From assembly GCA_002390225.1 (NCBI GenBank), contig DGOW01000101.1, positions 665 through 64,664 of the forward strand: a stretch of 64,000 nucleotides of DNA, given 5' to 3'. This document shows, piece after piece, positions 1 to 8,386 of this stretch. Each line of letters begins with the position of its first letter. Positions within the stretch are counted from its first letter, which is position 1. The notes beneath the pieces are model-generated. The model saw only the letters and a program-made list of their open reading frames with translations, was not told where the DNA came from and searched no databases. This DNA is from Gemmatimonadales bacterium UBA4456. GTDB taxonomy: Bacteria; Gemmatimonadota; Gemmatimonadetes; Longimicrobiales; Gaopeijiaceae. The position numbers were made by a program, and so were the translations under genes.

Positions 1-348
1 GAGGAGTGAGAGGAGTGAGAGGAGCAGCGGTCGCATGACGTAGTGAGGTGGGAGGGAAGGAGCGGAGTGGGCACGTGCAGCCCGCGGAATATGGGAGCAG
101 TTGTGGCTGCCATCGCGCTCCCCGATGTAGTGGCCAGAGACCACAGTCTGAGAATGGCCGGGCCGGGGGTCATCGGGGTCGATCACCCGAACTGAACCCT
201 CCAGGATCAGTGAGACCGCCTTGGTGCCACGCACTGGGAGAGTGGTTAGCGCCGCCCGCGGAGGCCCCGCTGCTTCAGCCTGACCGCGCGGCCGACGGAG
301 AAGGGTCCTTCATCGGCACGCTTGGCGGCCTGTGCCGTTGGCGTCTGC
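1..348. other. Gene-free left edge with a possible cNMP-binding domain remnant
   Basis: No intact gene is supported here. The first 27 bases are an imperfect tandem repeat of a GAGGAGTGA unit. On the minus strand, about 110-236, one frame reads AVSLILEGSVRV and then GHYIGER, the pattern of a Crp/EF-hand-independent cyclic-nucleotide-binding beta-roll, but it has no start, no flanking helices and runs into low-quality sequence. It is either a decayed fragment or a chance match. The region lies downstream of the stop of the secreted protein that ends at 349. Confidence 0.3.
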
Positions 349-2634
349 TCAACTGATCAGTCGCTTCGACACGTCCTTGAGTATGAAGAGTCCGTCGCCC
401 GTCCCCGTGACGGCGATAATGCCGCTCTTGAAGTATGGGAAATTGCTCCATGACGCTCCGCCCTCATACGGAGAGGTGTCGAAGTACCCGATCTCCACCG
501 GACGCTCGGGCTGCGAGATGTCGAGAACCCGAAAGCCCGCATCGTAGTTCGACTGGTACATCCTATCGCCGACGATGTAGAGATTGTGATCCGTCGCACT
601 GGTTTCAGCGATGTACTCGTACACGAGGATCGGATCGTCGAGATCCTGCACGTCCCAGACGAGCGTTCGCGTCCCCTCGACCAAACCACCGGGCTCGTCG
701 CCCTCGTCATTCATGTAGAAGTAGCGGTGATCTTCGGTGAGCCAGCCCTGGTGCGCGTAGGCCACGTTCGGGTAGCTCGCGCTGGACAGCGCACGGGGCG
801 CGGACTTGTCGGTCATGTCCGAGATGCTGAGCGCCGTCTCGTTCGAGCCGAGACAGATTTCTTTGCCGGCGTGCTCTTCATCCGGTCCGTGATAGACCAC
901 GCACTGAGCGTCGTGCGAGTACCCGGTCAGGCGTCGACCTGTGTCGGTATCCGCGAAGCAGCCGTCGAAGGTCGGGCGTGACGGATCCTCGAGGTTCAGC
1001 ATATGGAATCCGCCACCGCACGTTTCCCCGCCACCGCTGCTCCCGACCGCGTAGGCGAAGCCGGTATCCTCGTTGATGACGATGTTGTGGGCGCTGTGGA
1101 TACCGTCGTAGCGGAAGGTCTCGTCAAAGGTGATCGGCTCACCTTCGAAGCGGCGCAGCTCTTTCAGATCAAACACCTGAACGCCGTGGGCCCCCGCACC
1201 GTCGGCCACGATGTAGACGTGATCACGGTAGACCTTCATGTCGCGCCAGATCGCACTCCGCGAGCCCGGCGTCTTCGGAAGGTCACCGACGTAGACCGGG
1301 TGCGACGCATTGCTGAGGTCGACGAACGACGTCCCGTTCGTCCGTCCTACAATGGCATATTCGGTGCCGCTCTCCGGATCGGCCCAACCCCAGATGTCGT
1401 TCACGCGAGTCCCCCGCACCCCACCGATCTCGTTGATGGGCATGAACGAGACGATGTTCACGCTTTCGCAGTCGAATACGTCCGCGCTGCCCTCGGTGCA
1501 CTCGACTTCGTCACCCGTGATCGACGGGAAGCCACGGGCCTCGTTGATGACCGTGCTCTGCTCGGTCCCCCCTGCGAAGATCACCGCGGCGCCCGCGCGT
1601 TCGTCGACGCCCAGAGCCCCGACCGCCATCACGCCGTCGGCGATCGCCAGCGACCCACCGAATCCGGCGCCCTCACCGGCTGTCTCGCTGTCCAGTACCG
1701 TCACCTGGGTCATGCCCTGGGAATCACTCACGCGGTACAGCGCGCCGGCTCCGGCGTCCGCACCCGGTGCACCCACGAGAAGTCCGCCATCGCTTGCCAG
1801 GATCGACGCACCGAACTGTGTATTCCGGGCGGCGATGACCGGCCGAAGCGGAGCGATCTCCGTCCAACCGTCTTCACCGAACTCGAAAACGAAGACGGCA
1901 CCGACTCGGGCGTCGAACCCTGATGCGCCGACGTACGCGAAGCCGTTGTGTACGGCGAGCGCGCTCCCGTAGGACGAACGTTCCGGGAGGTCGTCCGTCG
2001 AGAGCTGCCCCAGCGGCTCGAGGCCATCCAGGGTGTACGTGTGCACAGGACCTGCAGCGGCCCTCGGTCCGGGCGCACCGACGAGCAGGTGGGTACCGTC
2101 CGTGGCCAGCAGCGAACCGAAGCCGCCGTCTACGTCACTGGGTGCAGACAGCCTTCTGGGGTTTTGGAGCGAGGACCGCTCGTACACGTAGACGACGCCG
2201 CTCCCCTCGCCGGGGGCAGAGATGATGGCGAAGCGGTCGGTCAACGCGACTGCGGCTCCGAAGTCCACGTCCGCCGGTCCGGTCAGCCTCGTCGGCTCAC
2301 CCCATGCATCCTGGCTGCTTCGCTCGAACACGTACGACGTGCCCTCAATCGGCGCGCCGGCAAGAAAGGTCGCCTCGTCCGCAGCGATGGCTCGCCCGAA
2401 CCCGTCCGGTGAGCGAGCCACGTCGGTCACGCGGATCTGATCGATCTCGCTCCACGTGCCGTTGGTGTCACTGAAGACATAGACAATGCCGGAGAGGGTC
2501 TGATTCCCGGCCTCCCCGACGAGGATCTGGTCGCCGCTGACGGCGATCGGTCCACCAAACTGTTGGGCAGCGAGCGGAGCTCCGAGGAGCAAAGCAAGAG
2601 CAAGCGAGAGCGTGCAGGTCGCGGTACGGTTCAT
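349..2634 (-). CDS. Secreted choice-of-anchor B family beta-propeller protein
   Basis: A 761-residue exported protein of unknown biochemical role, probably displayed outside the cytoplasm. Residues 1-22 form a signal peptide ending in PLAAQ. The N-terminal half has repeated FG-GAP-like units with motifs such as GSLLATDG and LLVGAPG. The C-terminal half has LVIVD-type blades of the form DLSNASHPVYVG and DISQPERPVEIG. This FG-GAP plus LVIVD arrangement is typical of the choice-of-anchor B family. I chose the ATG at 2634 because AAGGAG lies 10 bases before it and the signal peptide follows directly; the frame stays open to 2934 but that extension is arginine-rich shadow. It may be transcribed with the M20 gene upstream, with a gap of about 260 bases. 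Binding partner is not visible. Confidence 0.8.
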   Translation of the reverse strand: MNRTATCTLSLALALLLGAPLAAQQFGGPIAVSGDQILVGEAGNQTLSGIVYVFSDTNGTWSEIDQIRVTDVARSPDGFGRAIAADEATFLAGAPIEGTSYVFERSSQDAWGEPTRLTGPADVDFGAAVALTDRFAIISAPGEGSGVVYVYERSSLQNPRRLSAPSDVDGGFGSLLATDGTHLLVGAPGPRAAAGPVHTYTLDGLEPLGQLSTDDLPERSSYGSALAVHNGFAYVGASGFDARVGAVFVFEFGEDGWTEIAPLRPVIAARNTQFGASILASDGGLLVGAPGADAGAGALYRVSDSQGMTQVTVLDSETAGEGAGFGGSLAIADGVMAVGALGVDERAGAAVIFAGGTEQSTVINEARGFPSITGDEVECTEGSADVFDCESVNIVSFMPINEIGGVRGTRVNDIWGWADPESGTEYAIVGRTNGTSFVDLSNASHPVYVGDLPKTPGSRSAIWRDMKVYRDHVYIVADGAGAHGVQVFDLKELRRFEGEPITFDETFRYDGIHSAHNIVINEDTGFAYAVGSSGGGETCGGGFHMLNLEDPSRPTFDGCFADTDTGRRLTGYSHDAQCVVYHGPDEEHAGKEICLGSNETALSISDMTDKSAPRALSSASYPNVAYAHQGWLTEDHRYFYMNDEGDEPGGLVEGTRTLVWDVQDLDDPILVYEYIAETSATDHNLYIVGDRMYQSNYDAGFRVLDISQPERPVEIGYFDTSPYEGGASWSNFPYFKSGIIAVTGTGDGLFILKDVSKRLIS

Positions 2635-2894
2635 CTGAGCGAAGCTCCTTCGGGAGATGTCTCCGGCGGACATCCTATCGAGGTCCAGGTCGCGAGGGAC
2701 ATAGAATTGGACCTCGGTCGGCGGACGTTGGCAATAGACGACCTTCGCGACTTGCCCGGCCTCTTGCGAGGCAGGGCCTCGAGAATCGATGCCAGGGCAA
2801 CGTCCGAAACGATCAGAGCGTGATCGTGGTCGACGGGTGCGTGACGTGGATTGAGTCCCGTGAGAACAGGCTGCCGAGGTCGCGTCGAGCCCCT

Positions 2895-4571
2895 CTACCC
2901 TTCCTCCTGCTCGCTGATCGACCCCACACGACACTGACCATCCGGCTGCCGAAGCGTCGGGTACGAAACCCCCAGCTGCTCGAGGTACGAGTCATAGCGG
3001 CCTGAGTCGAAGTAGAACGGCCGCATGTCCTCGCGGAATTCGTCCATGATTTCCTCGTTCATCTCGATCGCAGGCTGGTCCGTGGACCGGATGAACGGCT
3101 CGTACTGGAGGTCCTGCGTCATCTCGTCGAAGTACTCCCACGCCTGATCGACGAGCTCCGGACGGGTCATGAAATCGAGGAGCGTCATGGCCTGGGCCAT
3201 CGCACCCTGGGTCGCGCCTTTATGGGCTATGGGTGTCGCCATGGCGATCGCATTCGCCCAGTTGTGGCCCGGGAGCCCGGGGATGTTGGATGGGAAGGAA
3301 AGCGTCGCGGTGGGGACGTTCCATGAGATGTCCCCGATGTCATCGGCATACCCGGCGGTACGCTGTTCTTCGGTGAGTCCACCACGTAGCGGAGCGAGTT
3401 CCGTGGCAAGACCTGATTCCGGGCCAGCTACCTCGCGCTGTGTCGCTCGCGCGAAGCTCTGGTCGGCGTCCGTCCACTCGGGAAGGCCAACGCGCTCGAT
3501 GTTCGAGTGCAGGGTCTCCGCGATCACCCGGTTGAAATGACCGGGCCAGGCCGAGCCGATGATGCGCGTCTCCTTGAGAGTCGTACCGGTCATCATCGCC
3601 GCACCCTGCGCCACGGAATCCCCGATCACGAAGAGATCCCGGATCTGCGGATAGTTCTTCTCACGGAAGTAAAACCAGACCGATGCCTCGGACGGCACAA
3701 CGTTCGGCTGATCACCACCGTCGTAGATGATGGAGTGCGACCGGTGCTGGGTCCGGAGATGCTCCCGGCGGAAATTCCAGCCGACCTCCATGAGGTTGGC
3801 CGCATCAGCTGCGCTACGACCTCGCCATGGAGCACCCCCGGAATGCGCGGCGAAGCCCTCGAAGGTGAACATGGCGGACACCAGCCCGGTCCCCGGCGTC
3901 ATACCCCAGTTGGTCGACAGGTTTGAGCCGACGTGTGCGTAGAGGACGATGTCGACGTCGTCGAACATGCCGTCACGCACGTAATAGGCCTTGGTCGCGA
4001 CCAGCTCCTCGGCCACCCCGGGCCAGATCTGGATCGTGCCGGGCAGTCCTTCCCGCTCCATGAGTTCCTTCACGGCAATGGCTGCCGTGATCTGAACGGC
4101 CATCCCCGAGTTATGGCCTTCACCATGTCCCGGTGCGCCATCCACAAGCGGCAGGTGACACGCCACGCCGGGCGTCTGGGAGGCCTTCGGGATGTTATCG
4201 ATGTCCGTGCCCAGTGAGATCTTCGGCTCGCCTGAGCCCCAAGTAGCGACCCACGCCGTCGGAATGCCCGCGACACTCTCTTCGACGGTAAAGCCTTCGT
4301 TCCGGAGTAGACCGACGAGGTATCGAGAGGTCTCAAACTCCTGGAAGCCGAGCTCGCCGTAGCTGAAGATCTGGTCGACCACGTCAGCCGTGAAATCGCG
4401 GCGGTCCCGGATCGAGCTCACGAGCTGCGACTTCCAGTCTTCAATCTCTGCGGATTGAGCCGCGAGGTTGGCCGGGTGAGCCAGGGTCAGCGCGAGTGCG
4501 CATCCCAGCAGGAGGCAGAGCGTCGGTCTGCAGCGTCGTGTAGCGAAGCTGCACGGGCGTGGGTTTGTCAT
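2895..4571 (-). CDS. Secreted M20-family amidohydrolase/peptidase (AbgB-like)
   Basis: Probable metal-dependent amidohydrolase cleaving an N-acyl or dipeptide-type amide bond outside the cytoplasm. It is 558 residues with a signal peptide ending in ANLAAQ. M20-type features follow in order: TDIDNIP, the metal-site GHGEGHNSGMA, EELVATKAYY, AHVGSN, and the dimerisation-domain start GFAAHSGGAPWRGRSA. The best match is the M20D/AbgB (p-aminobenzoyl-glutamate hydrolase-like) group, but the substrate cannot be read from the sequence. The start at 4571 gives a compact signal peptide; another ATG at 4616 adds 15 residues, and neither has a strong ribosome binding site. The catalytic domain looks complete. 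Confidence 0.85.
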   Translation of the reverse strand: MTNPRPCSFATRRCRPTLCLLLGCALALTLAHPANLAAQSAEIEDWKSQLVSSIRDRRDFTADVVDQIFSYGELGFQEFETSRYLVGLLRNEGFTVEESVAGIPTAWVATWGSGEPKISLGTDIDNIPKASQTPGVACHLPLVDGAPGHGEGHNSGMAVQITAAIAVKELMEREGLPGTIQIWPGVAEELVATKAYYVRDGMFDDVDIVLYAHVGSNLSTNWGMTPGTGLVSAMFTFEGFAAHSGGAPWRGRSAADAANLMEVGWNFRREHLRTQHRSHSIIYDGGDQPNVVPSEASVWFYFREKNYPQIRDLFVIGDSVAQGAAMMTGTTLKETRIIGSAWPGHFNRVIAETLHSNIERVGLPEWTDADQSFARATQREVAGPESGLATELAPLRGGLTEEQRTAGYADDIGDISWNVPTATLSFPSNIPGLPGHNWANAIAMATPIAHKGATQGAMAQAMTLLDFMTRPELVDQAWEYFDEMTQDLQYEPFIRSTDQPAIEMNEEIMDEFREDMRPFYFDSGRYDSYLEQLGVSYPTLRQPDGQCRVGSISEQEEG

Positions 4572-4778
4572 GGTCGCGCACGTTGGAGTGAACACCGAGG
4601 ACAACATGCGCCGCATTCGAGGGCCCGGCCATGACTCGCGGCAGGAGTCAGCATCGACCGGAGGCAGTCCGCATCGCTCTCATATCCATCTCCCCGTCAG
4701 CACGTCGCCAGACGCATGCCGCCATCATTCGTGCCCAGGCACCTGTTGAAGGTGCAACGCACATGCCAGCTTCCAGCT

Positions 4779-5090
4779 ATGGACAAACTGACCTCGCGCC
4801 AGCGGGCGCATCTCCGGAAACTGGCCCACCATCTGAAGCCGATCGTGCTCGTCGGAACCGACGGCGTCACTCCGGCTGTCCTGAGCTCCGTGAACGATGC
4901 GTTCCGCACCCGTGAGCTCATTAAGGTGAAGCTTCAGGAGTCGGCGCCGCTCCACGTGAAGGACGCTGCCGGCGAGCTTTCCTCGGGTGTCACTGGAGCC
5001 CACTCGGTGCAGACGATCGGACGAACCATCGTTCTGTACCGTCCCGATCCGGAGACCCCCGAGATCAAGCTGCCCAAGGCCGGCAGCTGA
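4779..5090 (+). CDS. YhbY/CRM-domain RNA-binding protein
   Basis: A 103-residue cytoplasmic protein consisting of a single CRS1/YhbY (CRM) domain. It starts MDKLTSRQRAHLRKLAHHL, followed by KPIVLVGTDGVTPAVLSSV, the GxxG-type RNA-contacting loop region, then ALRTHELIKVKL-like sequence and the closing strand IGRTIVLYRP. E. coli YhbY associates with pre-50S ribosomal particles, so a role in ribosome assembly is inferred. I used the ATG at 4779 rather than the upstream ATG at 4716, because the family normally begins just before the L-x-x-x-Q/R-R-x-x-L-R segment. The next small gene starts 1 base after its stop, indicating coupling. Confidence 0.9.
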   Translation: MDKLTSRQRAHLRKLAHHLKPIVLVGTDGVTPAVLSSVNDAFRTRELIKVKLQESAPLHVKDAAGELSSGVTGAHSVQTIGRTIVLYRPDPETPEIKLPKAGS

Positions 5091-5091
5091 C

Positions 5092-5370
5092 ATGTCCCGC
5101 GCGTTCGTCAAGGAAGACGATCACGAAATGGAGCCGGAGTTCCGGCTCCCCGATTCGAACTCACCGTACTACGCAGAGGCGGCCGCATGGGCCCTGATCC
5201 AGGGTGCGGACGAGGGTAACTCCCGTGCCGCTGAATTGGCGACCGGGTTCGAGTGGGGTGATGCGGCGCTCGCCAGTGAGGTGGAGGCGATCCTCGAGCG
5301 AGCCGAGTCGGACGGTCAGGACCGAGTTGCCCAGCTAGCGCGTCGATACCTCAGAGGGGTGAAGCGCTAG
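5092..5370 (+). CDS. Small acidic protein coupled to the YhbY gene
   Basis: A 92-residue soluble protein with no signal peptide or membrane segment and no domain I recognise. It is rich in Ala and Glu and predicted mostly helical: PYYAEAAAWALIQGADEG, AALASEVEAILERA and VAQLARRYLRGVKR. Its ATG follows the YhbY stop by one base, so it is very likely translated by coupling and may act with the RNA-binding protein. It converges with the aldo-keto reductase gene, whose stop lies only 3 bases away; no hairpin terminator is visible between them. Confidence 0.75.
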   Translation: MSRAFVKEDDHEMEPEFRLPDSNSPYYAEAAAWALIQGADEGNSRAAELATGFEWGDAALASEVEAILERAESDGQDRVAQLARRYLRGVKR

Positions 5371-5373
5371 AGC

Positions 5374-6831
5374 TCAGGAGTCTCCGTCAACGACTGCTTC
5401 CGCCTCCATCTCGACCAGGTAGCCGTTGCCGATCAGACCCGCCCGGACCAGCGTGTTCGCCGGCTGGATGTGGCCAAGGCGCTCCCCGTGTGCGCGAGAG
5501 ATCGACTCGGCATCGTTCGGCTCAACTACATAAATCCGCGTCCGCACGACGTCGTCGAGCGTGCCTCCGAGCGACTGGATCGCACCTTCGATCTTGTCGA
5601 GACAGAAGTGGGCCTGCGAGCCGGCGTCTTCACCACCGATGAGGCGATCACCGTGCGTCGCCGTTGTCCCGGACACGAAGATCCGGTCACCTTTGCGGAC
5701 GGCTCGAGCGAAGCCCGCCAGGTCCTCCCAGATGGTGCCGCTCAGCGCCCTCGTCCGATCCCCGGGGCCAGGTACGACCGGATACGGAGAGGGCATCTCC
5801 TCGAAGTGGTCGCTCAGATCACCCGCGGCCGTAAGGAACGGCGGCTTTCGGTACTCATCCCCGCAGTCACCCGGGATCGGATCGAGCGCCGCGACCGCGG
5901 CCGCGATCTCTTCACGACTCTCCTCGTCCATCGAAAAGCCGAACAACCCCGCGGTCTCATCGATGTGGTCACTACGACCCAGCCGGGCACCTACGATGAT
6001 CCCGCCGACGGTTGGTGCCTCGAGCATCGAACGGCAGGCGACGTTGGCGACGGACACCTCGAGCCGACGGGCGGCGCGCGCCAGAGCGGAAAGGAGATCC
6101 TGATAGCGGGACCAGCCGCCGGCCGCATCAATGAAGCGTTTGTACTTCATCTGCGACCAAGTCTCGAGCGCGTCGATCTCGGGCTCGGGGACACCGACCC
6201 AGCGCTCACTGAAGAAGCCACCTGCGACCGTACCGAAGGCCAGGAGCTTCACCCCACGCTTCTGACATAGCTGCGTCATCGCCCCTGCAGCGCGCTGGTC
6301 CAGAAGTGAGTAGCACACCTGGTTCGAGACGATGTCGACGCCGGATTCCAGCAGCATCCGAAGGTGAGCGGTGTTTGTGTTCGTCAGTCCCAGATGCCCG
6401 ATCAGCCCCTCCTCACACAGGTCTTGCAGGTGGAAGATGCAGTCGAGCCAGGAGGGATCGCTGTAGCTCCAGGCGTGGAACTGCAGCACGTCGATGACAT
6501 CGACCTGCATGCGTGATCGAGCGGTTTCGACCGCCGCGCGCACATCGTCCGCTGTATGCGGACCGGGCTTCGGGACCCACTTGGTGAGCAGTTGAGCCTG
6601 GCCGGGAGATTCGGAGGCGAAGTGCCCCGCGATCAACTCCGACGATCCGTAATGGTCGGCCATGTCGAAGGTCGTCAGTCCGGCTTCGACGTACCGCCGC
6701 AGTTCCGCAGCACCAGTCGCCGTATCGACCGCTCCGCCATCCCGCTCCATATCCGCGATCTGCCACAGTCCTGTCAGCACGCGAGAAATCTCCAGCCCGG
6801 GGGCGAGCTCGATCCGCTCCACCTTGCTCAT
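5374..6831 (-). CDS. Aldo-keto reductase fused to a C-terminal RidA/YjgF domain
   Basis: A 485-residue cytoplasmic two-domain protein. Residues 1 to about 320 are an aldo-keto reductase barrel (NAD(P)H-dependent carbonyl reduction or the reverse). The catalytic tetrad is visible as D56 and Y61 in FDMADHYG, K84 in LLTKW and H119 in LQFHAW. Residues about 362-485 are a RidA/YjgF/YER057c domain (RKGDRIFVSGTTATHG, LGGTLDDVVRTRIYV, LVEMEAEAV). The conserved RidA arginine of the P-A-R-S motif appears to be Asn459 (PANTLVR), so 2-iminoacid deamination by the classical mechanism is not expected. AAGGGA precedes the ATG by 5 bases. It is last in a likely four-gene operon behind the amino-acid permease. 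Confidence 0.88.
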   Translation of the reverse strand: MSKVERIELAPGLEISRVLTGLWQIADMERDGGAVDTATGAAELRRYVEAGLTTFDMADHYGSSELIAGHFASESPGQAQLLTKWVPKPGPHTADDVRAAVETARSRMQVDVIDVLQFHAWSYSDPSWLDCIFHLQDLCEEGLIGHLGLTNTNTAHLRMLLESGVDIVSNQVCYSLLDQRAAGAMTQLCQKRGVKLLAFGTVAGGFFSERWVGVPEPEIDALETWSQMKYKRFIDAAGGWSRYQDLLSALARAARRLEVSVANVACRSMLEAPTVGGIIVGARLGRSDHIDETAGLFGFSMDEESREEIAAAVAALDPIPGDCGDEYRKPPFLTAAGDLSDHFEEMPSPYPVVPGPGDRTRALSGTIWEDLAGFARAVRKGDRIFVSGTTATHGDRLIGGEDAGSQAHFCLDKIEGAIQSLGGTLDDVVRTRIYVVEPNDAESISRAHGERLGHIQPANTLVRAGLIGNGYLVEMEAEAVVDGDS

Positions 6832-6890
6832 TCGGTCCCTTCGTTCGTTCGGTTGGGTCGCCCGGCCCGTCGGCCGCGCGGGTCAGTAGC

Positions 6891-8375
6891 TTATTCCGGC
6901 GGCAAGTCGGCAAAGATCGCGTCCACGTCGACTCCGTCTGCCTTCAACTTCGCCACTTCCCTCAGGTAGATCACGGTTGAGCCCGCCATGACCGCGATCC
7001 AGAGTGGGGTCGAGTGGAAGTACCAGGCGGAGAGGTCTGCGGTCAGGTCTTTCCAGATGTGCACGCCGAGGAAGAGTGTCAGCAGCAGCACACCCGCGAG
7101 TGCGAGTGGAGCCTGGATTGACCGGTTCCGTACGACGGTCATGCGCGACGCAATCTCCGGATTACGACGCGGAAGGGTCAGCACCGTGAGGCACATGACG
7201 CCGAAGTTCACCAGCATGGACGTGACCAGGATGTCGACGCCCAGGAAGAAGTCGCCGGCGAAGTGGCTGCCGAGGATCGCAGCCGTTGCCATCAGGCCAC
7301 TCAGCACGAGTGCCACGTGCGGTGTGTGCCACGTCGGGTGAACCCTGGCTACACCCCGCGGGAACACCCCGTCTTCGGCCCAGGCGAACATCAGTCGTGA
7401 TACGGCCAGCAGCATCGCCGGCAGATCATTGATCAGCGCAATCGCCGCGCCCGCGACGATCAGCGCCGTCCACTGCGGCTCCAGCACGTACCCGAGCAAC
7501 CCAGGCGCCGTCAGGTCACCGGCCTGAGCACGCTCGGCCACAAACTGCCACGGCACAGTGTTGTACACGGCCGCGGTGAAGAAGAAGTAGAAAAGTCCGA
7601 CGGTACCGATCGCGATGCCGATGGCCAGCGGAAGCGCGCGTTCGGGATTCTTGGCTTCACCTCCTGCCTGCGCGATCGAATCAAATCCGATGAAGCTCGA
7701 GAAGAGGACGGCTGACGCTGCGAGGAGTTTGCTCCAGGAGAACTCCGCGGTGATATCGGGCACGGTGGCGCCTTCGCGCGCCATGAGTCCGGCGGCGAAG
7801 TCGCCCTGGTCGAACAGAAATCCGGCGACGATCACGACTCCACCAAGCACGAACATCACGAACATCAGGGGAACGAGAACGCGCTGCACGTTGCCGACGC
7901 CTCGCATGTTGATGCCCACAGACGTCCAGAGAAACGCGAGGGCCAGACCGACCCGCACGGGCCCCTGGTCAAGTGTGGCCGCCATGCCGTCGAAACCGAA
8001 CGCCAGGACCGCGTCCCGGATGAAGGGGATCATGACATAGGAGACGACCCCGATGGCCACGGAGAGGCCGAACCACTGCGAAAAGCTCGCAACGAAGCCG
8101 AGGTAGGGACTCAGCCCTCGACTGGCGTAGACGTAGCTACCTCCTGCCCGAGGCATCGCAGACGACAGCGTCGCATAGGCAAGAGCCGCGAGCACCGCAG
8201 GAATCGCGGCCAGCAGGTACGCCGGCAGCACGTACGGCCCAATTCCGGGCACACTCCGCTGCAGCATGAAGGGGATGATGTTGATCGCGGCTCCGAGCAT
8301 CGAGCAGATGCCGGTGGCTGCGAGCCCGAGGAGCCCGAGTCTACGCTCGAGTCCTGTGCTTGATTCCTGGGCCAT
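6891..8375 (-). CDS. APC-superfamily amino acid permease
   Basis: A 494-residue inner-membrane transporter, probably a proton-coupled amino-acid symporter or exchanger. About 12 hydrophobic segments are present. The first begins with GLAATGICSMLGAAINIIPF, the APC helix-1 signature, and SSAMPRAGGSYVYASRGLSPYLGF is the helix-3 region typical of the family. The loop FIGFDSIAQAGGEAKNPER is the conserved E(A/T)xNPxR element before helix 7. The start at 8375 is set by MAQESSTGLERRLGLLG; the open frame extends to 8765 but that part overlaps the MMPL gene and is not membrane-like. The MMPL stop is 11 bases upstream, indicating co-transcription. Substrate is unknown. Confidence 0.88.
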   Translation of the reverse strand: MAQESSTGLERRLGLLGLAATGICSMLGAAINIIPFMLQRSVPGIGPYVLPAYLLAAIPAVLAALAYATLSSAMPRAGGSYVYASRGLSPYLGFVASFSQWFGLSVAIGVVSYVMIPFIRDAVLAFGFDGMAATLDQGPVRVGLALAFLWTSVGINMRGVGNVQRVLVPLMFVMFVLGGVVIVAGFLFDQGDFAAGLMAREGATVPDITAEFSWSKLLAASAVLFSSFIGFDSIAQAGGEAKNPERALPLAIGIAIGTVGLFYFFFTAAVYNTVPWQFVAERAQAGDLTAPGLLGYVLEPQWTALIVAGAAIALINDLPAMLLAVSRLMFAWAEDGVFPRGVARVHPTWHTPHVALVLSGLMATAAILGSHFAGDFFLGVDILVTSMLVNFGVMCLTVLTLPRRNPEIASRMTVVRNRSIQAPLALAGVLLLTLFLGVHIWKDLTADLSAWYFHSTPLWIAVMAGSTVIYLREVAKLKADGVDVDAIFADLPPE

Positions 8376-8386
8376 GTGAAGAGGGT

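Noticed and set aside
1..27. GAGGAGTGA tandem repeat as a CRISPR or iteron
   Set aside because: Under three imperfect copies, no spacers, at the window edge.
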